From Euptelea pleiosperma (taxonomy: Eukaryota > Streptophyta > Magnoliopsida > Ranunculales > Eupteleaceae), in assembly GCA_035048495.1 (NCBI GenBank), contig CM068553.1:7929259-7993258 (forward strand): a stretch of DNA of 64,000 bases, read 5' to 3'. Each line of letters opens with the position of its first letter. Position 1 is the stretch's first letter. Position numbers and translations under genes: made by a program. Below the pieces are notes generated by a model. That model did not search any database and was not told the origin of the DNA. It saw only the letters and a program-made list of their open reading frames with translations. Positions 1-13,000 of this stretch are shown here, piece after piece.

Positions 1-1062
1 TCAAAAGTCTTATAGTGGCTACCAACCCGATGCAACCCTCCTTCTTATGGGCCTAGGACTGACAGGCAGTGCAAAGGTAAAGACCTTGACATTGGCACAG
101 GGTTTTCTATTTGGATTCTATGCTCCTTGCAAATAGTCATGGTACAATAAAGAGAAAAATACAACTCATGATCTTCATTCTGATAATATTTAGACTTAAA
201 ATATCCAAATATTGCTGAAACAAACTCCTGGGTCAATGACAAAAATGAAACTACTATGATCTTTAAAACCTCCTTAAATACTTCAATTGAAGTTTCCAGT
301 TTTTTCACCAAAGTTTTTATAAGTGACCCCTTAGATTTAGTTACATACTTACATGGACCTTTTTAATAACTAAAACTTCAATATAAACTGGGAAGTTGAA
401 AGAAGAAACATAGATATCTAGTGCTGACAAAACCAATCAGTCCCCGCATGTGTGGTGATTGGCCTTTGGTTGATGCCAGGTTATACGGTCTATGATTTTG
501 TACTTACCTTTATGATAGGGAATGATGAGACTGCAGTCTATTGATTGCTTGTCACCTCTGGCACTCTATGTTTGACATGGCATCATATTGAAGGTGGGTT
601 CTTACTTGTGCAGGAACTGCTGGAATTTGTTAGCATTATTCTATGGAAAAATACTAGTATATTTGCTTGATATTATATGCAAATAATTCCCAATTGATGG
701 TTTGATGGAACTTTTCTATTAAAGTATCATTTGAAAAACCATAACCTTATTTTGGGCAAAAATATCTTGCAACAAAGTGTTGAACTCTTTAAATCGTTCC
801 CTTTATTTCGTTGTGCAGATGATAGTACATTTTCTAAACCACTTAGTTAATAAAGTTTTCCATGTTATTGAAACTCCTCTGTGAACATATCTAATTCAAT
901 TTTTATACAGTAAATTTAATAGGACATTGCTGCGTTTAAGTCCAATGTTCATGCCAATCATTGATTATTGTTGATTATTGCATTGTTCAGCATTTTCCTT
1001 TATATTTTATTTTAGGGACCAAGAGTATTCTACTAATATGTTAGTTTTTTGGTTACAAGCAG
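1..1062 (+). other. 3' part of PHT5 intron 1
   Basis: AT-rich sequence with no coding similarity I can see. It ends in the acceptor AG at 1061-1062, directly before the exon reading [12 protein letters not shown] searched for the expected first exon (start codon and basic SPX N-terminus) and did not find it, so it lies upstream. Confidence 0.7.
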
Positions 1063-4000
1063 ATACTACATTAACTACAAGTTAATGAAGAAGAAAGTAA
1101 AGCAATATGCTCAACAAATTGAGATCGGAGCACAAGATCGCCATCATGTTCTCAAGGAATTCTCAAGGATGCTGGATAACCAGGTATGTTATAACTGTAT
1201 ACGACTAATATACATCTGTAAATAGATAGATGCAAACACTGTTACCTGGATAAATTTAAATGTCAAGATTGTGCCCATTATATTTATACTTGATAGATAT
1301 ATAAAGTCACACGTATGCATTTGCATCCATGTTAGAAAACTTGGGTTTGCAGAAGAGAAAAAGAATTTGGGAGAAAGATAGAATCGTATGGAGCAAAAAT
1401 CATCTCTCTCCATACATCCCCTAATATGTATAACATAAAATAATAAGGGAAAATTATTGAAATATCCCTAAAATCGTACGAACGTTGTACAGCTCGGGGA
1501 CCTCGGCCTCCAAACCCCTGGTGGTCTTCGGCTTAGTACATTAACAGATAGTATGATCCTCTACCATACAAGAGTTTACATATTCCTCTCAATTTTGCAG
1601 GCCCCACCTAGAATAGCTAGACCAAAAATTAATACAATCAGATGAACAACCATAACATTATACCATATTTTGGCGGCCAAAAATATAAAGCAGCAATCAA
1701 GAAAACAAAAAGAAAATAATACATTTTTTTCGTATCGTAGTTTTTTGAATGTTTCATATTGTCTCTGTTTGTCTCGCTGAGACGAAGCAAGACAATCCAA
1801 AACAATTTTTTTTTTTTGGTATTTTCCTAATGTTTTGTTCTGTCCATTCAAAATCCCTAGTCGTCTCAGCCAAGATAAACCGAGACGAAACGAGATTTTG
1901 AACCATGCCTAACGCCTAACACTCCATCCATCTGCACATATATGTGTGCATTTAGGTATTGGATAGCCTTCTTTCCGTATCATTTTCTTACTCCATTGTT
2001 GGACTTTTTTCTTTCTCTACTGTGGCCTAGAAAAGTAACTGACTCCAAAATAGTTGGCATAAGGCTATGGATGATGTTGAGGTCTGGGAAAGACGATTTT
2101 TTTTACCAAAGCTTATGTGTCTTCTGAAACTGTAAGGACGTTAATGAAATTCTAAAATGCTCTACATTACATGCATTTCAATTTCCCTATGTATAGTAGT
2201 TGAGCTGTAACAGAGCGGTTTTAATGTTCTAGATATTTTGTTTGCTTTTCCTCGTTTTCCAGAACTGTTTTGAAACTTGTATCTGTTTTCTTCTTTTTAT
2301 CAACTTCTTTCTTGGCGGTTCTATTGTTTGGTCCTGCAAACAGAGAAAACCCAGTAAAGAAAAGTAGCTGACCCCAAAATAGTTGGCAGAAGGCTATGAT
2401 GATGACGATGTTGATGTTGAGCCCTGGGAAAGAAAACTTTTGTACCAAATCTCGTGTATCTTCTGAAACTGTAAGGACATTAAGGGAATGCTAAAATCCT
2501 CAACTTCAAATGCATTTCAATTCCCTGGGTTGATGAAAGTATCCAGAATTGTTGGTGTGATCACGGACTTCACTGGAAACAAGTTAATGGAAACATTTGT
2601 TATTATTGATAGGTCTTTGAGACCTAGTAATGGAATTTAATGCCCAAGCATGGAACTTGTCTGAATTTTTGTTTTCTAAATGATGCCTCACAGGATTGGC
2701 TCTGAAAGGCTGTTGAACCAAAACGTTAATGGAAGCATTTGTTATTGTTGATAGGTCTCTGAGGCCTAGTAATGGAATTTAATGCCCAACATGGAACTTG
2801 TCTGAATTTGTGTTGTCTAAAGGATGCCTCATAGGATTGGCTATGAAAGGATGTTGAACCAAAACTAGTCAATGGAAGCATTTGCTAATGTTGATAGGTC
2901 TGTGAGGCCTAGTAATGGAATTTAGTGCCCAAACATTGAACTTCTCTGAATTCATGGTCTAAAGGATGTAACACAGGATTGGCTCTGAAAGGCTGTCAAA
3001 CCTCTTAAATTATTGAGGATTGAGGAAGCATGTGAAGTTTACCTGAATGTGTATATCCTTATCCTACTTGGCTGCTTTTTCGTGGCACCTTTTAGATACA
3101 CATGTTTGGACTGGGATTGGTGCTGCCAAATTTTCTAGCATGAACAAATTGTTTATCTGGATATGGATACCAAACCATGTCTAGACATAAAGTGATGTAA
3201 AGCAATTGCACTTTTTAAGAGGTGTATATGATTGCAATCACTTCTGTTATGGAACATACTTCATCAAAAAAGAAAAAAATCTGTGGTGCTGCAAATGTAT
3301 GAAACTCAAGAACTACAATGTCCATGCTGAATCTTTTCAATTCACATGTGGTGAAGGTACAAGAAATTCTTCTTGTTAGTTATCTAATTTGTATAATAAA
3401 TACCAATGTTTTTAAACCTAGACCGGCCCGGTCGGTTGAACTGGTGAACCAGCAAACCAGTCCCTAAACCAGCCTGGCATTAACCCAGAAGTTTGAATTT
3501 TATTTATAATTTTTAAAAATAGCAGACAGGCTGTTCTTTTTGCCAACTGGTTGAACCAATGACCCAGTGAGCTGGACACTCCACTGGGTCAATGGCCGGT
3601 CCTGGTTTAAAAGCACTGATAAATACACTATTATCGGGGTTGGGAAGGGATTGGGGTGGGGAAAGAGAAGGCTTGCAGGATCCATTATGATGTTCTTCTG
3701 AATGTTCTTTTCGTAGTTTCACATGGCTGGAATGCTACTGGTTTTAAGCTAAAATTTCCATGATGCTCCAATAAAGTGGAAATCTTTCCATACCAGATTG
3801 TGACTGTAGACTACCTAACTAGAACATGAATGCCGTAGTATATATGTTGTGTATAATCTTGAGCGATATAATGTTGAACATGTTTAGTTCTACATTTCTT
3901 TTCTTCATGGACTAGGGATCATGGGAGCTCTATCATCGAGAGCATTCTTTGCAAATTGAAATATAATTGACTTTAAGCTGTTTCTTTGCATTGTGAAGAA

Positions 4001-7000
4001 GCATTAGCTTGTCCCTGCTCTTTATTTTATTTTTTTTAAATAATTTTTTGATTTATAAAACTGTTACGTATCTGCTGGAACATAGGATTCTTGTTGTCTT
4101 AACATATTATTCATGCTTTTTCATAGAGAACATATTGATTATTCTATTATTTACATAAAGTTGACTACACAATCAATGCTATCTATTTTACTGATTCCAA
4201 TTTCAGATTGAAAAGATTGTTCTGTTCCTTTTAGAACAACAAGGGCTACTTGCAAGCAGAATAGCCAAGCTTGGAGAACAGCATGCAGTACTTATAGAGC
4301 AGCCGGTTATATCCCAAATATCTGAATTACGAGAAGCATATAGAGCAGTGGGACAAGATCTTTTAAAACTCCTCTTTTTTGTTGAGATGAATGCTATTGG
4401 TCTGCGTAAGATACTGAAGAAGTTCGACAAACGCTTTGGCTACAGATTCACTGATTACTATGTCAGTTCTCGTGCAAATCATCCTTATTCCCAACTACAG
4501 CAAGTATTTAAGCATGTGGTAATATTTCCTATTCAGAGTTGAAAGTAGATTCCTACCACTTATTCATTTTTATTCTCTTTATGCGAAAGCTATATCAAGC
4601 TTTAATTAGCCTCTGAAAAGGGTTGTCTCTTATGTAAATGAAGACATTGTTGTCTAATAGTGAACCATGCAGGGCATTGGGGCTGTTGTAGGAGCCATAT
4701 CTCACAATCTTGCAGATCTTCAGGATCATCAGGGAAGCTACTCATCGATTTACGATCAACCCTCTGTTCCGCTGCAGGTTTTTTCTTACTTTCTGTTTCA
4801 CTTAATCCTACTTCTTTTTCCTTTATAATATTTACCTAGCATTTTACAATTGTTGTTTGCCATTTTATTTGGTTGAGGATTTGATTCATATTTCCAGAGA
4901 CAATATTGAATGATGTCACTTGCAGGATCCTGTTATTGATTCAATAAAAGCAGCTGTAGACAGGTTGACTCACTCAACGAACTTCCTCCACTTTTTAGGA
5001 CAACATGCACTTATTATGCAAGAAGAGTTACCAGCTCCAGCCCAGGATCATGTCAATGACCAGAGATATCATTTTGTGTCACTTTTCTTAAACTTAGCAA
5101 ACACATTCCTTTATATGGTCAACACATATATTATTGTCCCAACAGCAGACAACTACTCCCTGAGCCTTGGAGCTGCAGCAACAGTTTGTGGTGTTGTGAT
5201 TGGGGCGATGGCTATTGCGCAGGTGTTTTCTTCAGTGTACTTTAGTGCATGGTCAAATAAATCATACTTCAGACCTCTTGTGTTTAGCAGTGTTGTTCTT
5301 CTTGTGGGGAATACCTTATATGCGTTGGCATATGATTTGGATTCAATAGCGATTCTTCTAATTGGTCGCCTATTGTGTGGGTAAGTGATTCCTTTGTTTC
5401 TGCTATGATTTGATGAGTGAAACTTCCCTTCCATGCTTTGTTTATCCAATTGTTTCTCAGTATATCTTAATGCAGAGCATGTTTTATTTAGGATCATTTT
5501 TTGCCTGAACCTTTGTGCTTATATATCTTCTGCTTTCTTATATGAAACCTCTATACTTATACAAAAAAGAGTCAAATGTATGGTGTCTGTAACTGTAAGT
5601 GGTTTAGTTTAATATTTTGCCGTTTACTATATTATCCCATTAACAAAATCGCAAATCTGATATTATTTGGACAATTTTAATTTTACTTAATTTGGCCTCA
5701 AAGCAAACAGTCAAATGGTTAATAGATAACAGCAGCTGCATTTTTTTCCTTAAAAATCCAATTAGTAAGAATCACAAGTTTGGATGTTTAGTACTTAACC
5801 AATATAATCTAAAAAAATATGGCTTAAGACCAGAATGATGTTTGTCGAGTATTTCTTGTTATGAAAAACATTAGTTTGTAGTTGCACATTTCTTGTAATG
5901 ACATGGACATGTGTTTCAGTGTTCGACATAAGACGAGGTGTCTGACTGCCTGGCATGGTGGCTTTGAGAAGTCTAAAATGTAGACACATCCATACTAGTA
6001 TAATATTTTATTTCTATTTAGGAAGGTTTTTTTTAATTAAATAAGGAAAGAAATATATATAAAGTTAAAGAACATCTTCCTGCACCATAGAACGATTTGA
6101 TGATACAGTAAATATAAGTAGATTTATAAGAGAGAAGACTATAAAAGAACCATGGGTGTAATTTTAACAACTTAATAAAGTAGTGTATGGATGTTGGAAC
6201 ATACCAGCCCTGTTTTAGAAATCACTTATTTTATAGAAAAACACTAAAATAAAAGGTGATACTGCCATATGTGTCATGATGCATGTGTGGAGACCCTGGA
6301 TGTTTCGATATGCATCCGTCTTGGTACAAGTCGACATGGAAATAAGCCCTAAAAGTGTAATGTCATTGTCATATAGGTCCATTTTGCAAATTCCGCCAGG
6401 GTCCCTTCGAATATTCATATGATATGCCTCCTCCTGCTTATTGTGTAAAGTTATTCCGGTCTCCACTCTATGACCTTGGGGCCCACTCAACTCTTTTTTT
6501 TTTTTTTTTGATAAGTCAAATGTATATTAAGAAGGAAGGAGATCGAGAAGATCTCAAAGAGTAACAAAAGATGATTACATAATCAACATAATAGATGCTC
6601 CATCCTAAAAACCATATCACTGAAAAACGTTCCTCTCATCTCTAATGAGATACTACTCCGGCTGTAAATTAGTGCCTTAATGTTTATGATGACCTCTTGA
6701 AGCGAGCTTTCCTTGCCTTGGAACGTTCTCCTATTCCTTTCTAACCACACCCCCCATGCAATTGCTATAGGAACCATTCTCCAAATCATCTTCCCTTTTG
6801 CTGCCATGGGTGGTTGTTGTGTCCAGCTCTCCATGACTTCGCCTAATGTTTCCGGAAACACCCAACATAAGTTCATGTGGCCAAGGAAAAGAGACCAAAC
6901 CTGTCGAACAAACTCACAATGAACAAAGATGTGGTTAGTGCTTTCACCATTAGCTTTGCACATAACACAAAAATTCACTAATACCCATTTTCGCTTGAAG

Positions 7001-10000
7001 GCCCACTCAACTCTATTGTTTTTGTATGGAAGGCACCTTTGGAATCGCCACTTGTCCCCTTACATTGGGGGCATGGGTATGTACTTGGATGACAAGTGTA
7101 ACTCTACATCGTGATAAGGTGGCTTCGTATAGGTCCTATGAAGCTGCTTCGCAGTACTGTATCAAAAGTTCCTAGGCTTGCCCCTGCCCCCGCCTGCGAA
7201 TAGTAGCTTTAATTTGAAAGGGGGGATGTTGCTTGTAGGTCATGCAATCGATATTACCACACAGTTCCAACCATACTCCTCCCCTCCTTCCTATCTATTG
7301 GACATCTTTGGTTAGCTTTCTCCAGATGAGTGTGATGGCGACGGAGAGAATTTTTTTGAAGGACGGGACTTTGAAGCAGCGATCATGTGCCAATGATCGC
7401 GTGCCACATATACCCATGTTACTTTGTAAAAACCAATCATAAAACCCAAGTATATGTGGCGTGCGATCATTGGGCGCATGATCGAAGAGCTTCCAACGCC
7501 TTGACTTTGCCAAACTCGATGGCCACTCTCATGTCCAGCAACCACTTTTTATGTTTCGAGCCTTTGCTCTGGCGTAACATAAAAAGATGTCCAATATTGA
7601 GTTGTCTGTGAATAGAATCACTTGCCACTCCCATTTGAGGGCACTCCTCCACCTAGACTAACATCTTAAAGACAGATGAGTTCACCATAAGCTTAATGTA
7701 TGGTGGAACAATCATGTCATTTTTTCACCAGGATTCTAGCCCATTCTAGGCAATCGAGATTTTGACTAGCTTAGTCAATCTGAATAAGACCCCATAAAGA
7801 TCTCCAATAGCTTGAAACACTTAAGCACTCCAGAAGCACTTCAAGATTCTCAAGCTAGGACTAATGTAGGATTATATTATTAACAGATTCTCCTACTGAT
7901 TTGATTCCAAATTTGTAGTTATACATATACTACATGATGCTAGATTTTACGAGGACATTTTCATTTCTATTGGTTTTATGATGAGCATTTGTGCTTGTTA
8001 GTGGCTGTTGACATAGACCCAGATTGCTTTCAAGCATATTTGTTTTTAAAATGTTAGGTCTATATCATTTGATATATTTTGACACTTTGACATTTATCAT
8101 CATTTCAGATTCGGTTCTGCAAGAGCTGTTAACCGGCGTTATATCAGTGACTGTGTACCACTTAAAATACGTATGCAGGCTTCTGCAGGTTTTGTTAGTG
8201 CTAGTGCTCTTGGGATGGCATGTGGTCCTGCACTTGCCGGCTTGCTTCAAACTAATTTTAAGATTTACAAGATAACATTTAATGAAGACACTTTACCCGG
8301 CTGGGTTATGGCTCTGGCATGGTTAATTTACTTAGTATGGTTGTGGATGTCCTTTAAAGAACCTGCTCGTGAGACTGAAGACAACCATGTACCACAAGAA
8401 GCTGATGTTGGTGAGTCAAACTTGGATCTCAAACTACTTATTCAATATTTGTAAGCTACTTATGTTTGAGAAACAGCTGGATCTTCTCTTGAACGTGCAT
8501 TGATTATGCATATTGTGATGTTTTTTATGACCCATTGTACAATCTTCATGTCAGTGTAGTCAATATATTAGCCAAGTTAAGGTAAACTTAGTTTAGAGTG
8601 TTAATTAATATATTAGCCAAGTTATCTTTACTAATAACTTAGCATGATACAGACATACGCACACACACACACACACATGTACATATACGTATGCTCCTCC
8701 ATTCAATTCTACCTAGATTCATGTTTTCTGTTAAGCCAGGTGTCTTCAAATCTTTTCTTAGTACCTCACTAGATGTCCCTTTTTGCCTTACCCTCGCCCT
8801 TTAGAACCTTCAACCTACATTTTCCTTCTCAGGGGAGTGTTGGTTGTGTCTTTTTTTTATACCATGGGTATCCGGGCCTCTTAGAGCATCTGACTAAATC
8901 CCGAGGGCACGTATGTCACCCTGCCACATGTACCTGGTGTACTGAGATAAATCCCAAGGGGTGGCCACCAAGGGGAGGAATCGAACTCAGAACCTCTGCA
9001 TCCCGAGGCGTGGTCCTGGCCATCTCACCAACCCCTCATTGGTTTGTTGGTTATATCTTTATTTTCCTTGTTTCATTATGACTTGGGGTACCAATGGTAT
9101 TTGTGGTATTTCTTTGTATTTCACCTTATTAATATAAATATGTGGAAAATCGTATTATGTGTCGTATTCCACATAATACACAATTTCCCCTTCTCCATTC
9201 TTCTTTTCCTCTCCTCCCCTTCTTTTCTCTCCTAATCTTTTCTACTTCATTTTCCACTTTACTGATTTAATTTAAACCTTAGGTATGTGAAGTTTAGAAC
9301 AAAAACCCATGGTGAGGAACAACTATCTGTCCAGCTAACAAATCCCACGCGGAACAGGTGGGTGGGATGTTGAATGGGCAGGAGTTTTTTTCTTGAAAAT
9401 CGCCCTTTACACCAGCTGTGAATGGAGGCACGTGGGCACGTCGCACTTAGCTAAAGGATGGAGGACTTATTATTCTGTAATGTTGCCTCAAAATGCACTA
9501 GTCCCCACTACAAGAGACGTTTTGTGTGGTGACTTGAGGATCAAAGAAAGGGGCAACACGTGTAAGACTAGGTCTCTAATTAGGACGAGATAGACACTTG
9601 GCTTGGTCCAGCTTGGCCTATTTGCAAGCCTAGGCACAAGTTAGTTTTTCTTCTTGAATTTTAGAGAAAAGTGCCTTGCAAGTTGCAGAGCCAAAAATTC
9701 CTACATCTTCTCAGTTTTATTTGCAATCTTTTTTTCATTTCAGAAACTTTGTAATTCAAATATTTTCATAAATGTGGACTAGCATGGGGTATAATTAGCG
9801 GACCTTGATTTTTTTTCTATTTTTAATTTTTGTGACAGGACCAGTAGAACACGATGCACTTGAAAAGGGTCTTGTACAACCTTTGCTCTCAAATTCAGAG
9901 GAAAAGGAAGAAGATGAAGATGGTGACCAAGAATATGATGGTAGTGAAGTAGCGTCTGAAGAGTCACACAAACCTGTTGCTTCAATTGGGTCAGCATACA

Positions 10001-13000
10001 GATTACTTACGCAATCTGTGAAGGTTTGGATTTCATTCTACGTTTCATTTAAACTTATAATAAAAGTTCCATTAAGTCTATGTTACCCGGGTACGGCAGG
10101 GACACGGCCTGGGTATGTCATGGACATGGGAGTCACACTTAAAGATGAAGTTGGACACGGGTAAGGCATCCATTTTGTAGTGTCCGGGTAACATAGCATC
10201 TAGGGCATGTTGCTCGTATCATTGCTAAATTGTCAAAATCTATTTGTGGAACTGTGAAGGCATCCATTCCCATTCTTTTCTAAGGCCTGCTAGATTTCCT
10301 CTCTTCTTGAATCTTGACCAAATCCATTGACCGTTGGCCACTGTATGGTTTTACAAATTCCAGTAAAATTCACAGCAGCTATGTTTAGTAGGCAGTGACC
10401 ATTGATTCAAATAAAATTTTGAACGTCCACCGTCAAATGCTGAATTAGAGTGTTAACCATTGAGTTATTTTGGTTGAGAAATATGATCCAAATTTTTAAT
10501 AGCACATTTTGATTACAAAAAATAGATTTTCGAAATTGAACAATAAATATCCTTTTATCTATCTTCTAAGCATATTACAGCCTTTAACACCTATTTTTAT
10601 TGCTTTAAAGCCAGAATATCTTACTATTCCCAATTGAAGCCTGTGGTTATGTTTGGAAATATAAACATACTACAAAAAGCAACCATCAAATGCCTAAAAT
10701 CAAAGATATGTGGGACTTCAAGGCTTCAACATTGTTTATCATTTTTTAATTGCAAAGAAATTTATGTAGTTTGTTCTTTTAAACATAAAATGGGAGAGAA
10801 ATTTATGAAGTTCGGTGTTTCATTGAGATACTACAAATACATTTACTGAAGGGATCCATTTTAGCATAAAGAATTGAGAGAAGACCAAAGAAGCATAGTA
10901 TATCAATGTGTGTAATACAGGCATCTCCAACATGACAGTTTCTTTTTCCAGGATATGTGTTGTTTTTACATATCGTAACTGCAACTAAAAGAGTTGGATT
11001 TTTGTTGCCAGGGGATAAACTTTGTTACAAATCCAAACTATGGCGTGATCTAGCCTATATACCTTGCATTCTACAATTTTTTATCTCATTGTTCTAATTT
11101 AAAATAAGTGTTGCATGGGTTTGATACTGGTCTGTTTTGCAACAGAAGTCAATATCCATCAAGATAAGCTTGGAACAATCTGTGGAGTCCATAGCACCAG
11201 TTTCATGCTTGGAAATTTACGTTAATAACAAAAATGTTTTATGTCAGCTATCACATCTTATGCATGTTGGAAATTTTTGTACCTATTGTGGGAATGAAAT
11301 GCACATCTTGCTACCTAGACTATGATTATTGATTATCCCTGCTTATTCTTGGAGATTTAGTTGCTATGTCTACCTGCTACAAGAACTTTTTCATTCTTTG
11401 ACATTAACAATTAAATCATCTACAGTTCAGCTCAATCTTTTTAAGTCATTTTGATTTGAAATTTTTAGATGAGCTTCTGCACATTTCTTTGGTTTCACGC
11501 TTGCTCATGACATAATGATATCATTCACCAAACAGCATATTAACCCAACATATCACATATATTTTCATTGAATGTTTTTTATAGAGCTAAAATTCTATTA
11601 GGGTATTCTACATGATCCCTCACTTTTAATCATTTCAATATTTTTCAGGTACAGTTGTTGATTTATTTCATGCTCAAATATGCAATGGAGATTTTACTTT
11701 CTGAATCCAGCGTCATTACCACCTACTACTTTAGTTGGTCAACTAGCACAGTGGCAATGTTCCTTGCATGTCTTGGGCTAACAGTTCTTCCAGTAAATAT
11801 TATTGTTGGAAGCTACATTAGCAACATATTCGAAGACAGGTAAACATTCAAGTCAAGGAAAAACACTGATCTATTTCTTGTTGCGATTACTAGTTTTAGT
11901 ATCTTAATCTGTTAGGGTCAATCAACAGTAGTACCCAGTGTCCAAAAAATGGTTTCATTGTGGAATTCGCCCTGAGATCTGGGCAAGTTTCCATGTCATG
12001 TGGAATGAGTACTTCTTGAATGAGTTGATGAATTTAACCAAAAATTACAAAAATAAGAAAATTTAAGATGATAGAAGAATTTGGAAAGGATTGTAGGGAT
12101 TTATGATCTGCTATTTATTTCAAGAAGGGGATCCCAGTTTCCACTTCTAGGCGTGATTTGAGATAAAGTTGGTAAACAAGTAAAGAAAAGCAAATAGGAG
12201 GATATGAAACATACGAATATAAGATTGAATGAAAATGAGTATAACCATGTATGTGAAGGAAAGAAACAGCTGCCAAGCCAAGAAATCAATTCAGGAGTGA
12301 TAAAAGAAGCAGAAGAATTACTCATTGAACATCTGTAATAATAATAATAAGAATTATTATTATCCTGATGCAAGCAATTGGAAGGAGGCAACGCATTTAT
12401 TTGTGAGGAGTAATTCTTTCCTGTGGTGTTACCTAGGTAGGTGGCATGGGTGCAAAGTCTCCTAGTGGTTGTACGTGTCCAACACTCTTGCAAAACTTGC
12501 TAGAAGGGCATGCATGTGCAGTGATATTAAAAGGGTATATTAGTTGGGAAAAACTAAAATATAAAAAATCAAAATAAAATTAAAAAACAAGAAAAACTAC
12601 AAATGATACTCTAAAAAATCAACTATATAATAATATAAACTATCATCTATTGTTGCAAAAGGCATGAATGAATCAACAGTTAATGATATGAAAACAGTGG
12701 AAAAGAAGTGGGTGGAAGCTGTATTCGTTTCCAGCTGAAGACGACTGAAGCTTCTCAACTAAAATACTCCTCACCAAATAAACAAAAATTACTCGTTTAA
12801 CATTATCTGGTTGCTTTAAGTGTTTTTATTGAAATTCCACCGGTCCGTTTTCTTTAACTCAATATACCTAGAAGGGGGGGGGGGGTTGATTAGGTATTTA
12901 AAATTAATAATACCTACACAGTTTTACTGGTCGATGGTAAGGGGATAAAATCTCATGCCTTGGTTGTTTGAAAAAGGATTATCACAACCGACTCAAATCA

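Noticed and set aside
5153..5497. Minus-strand 114-aa frame over PHT5 exon 5
   Set aside because: Shadow of a well-supported sense exon.
12101..12493. Minus-strand 130-aa frame in PHT5 intron 8
   Set aside because: Low-complexity ([10 protein letters not shown]) and no recognisable homology.
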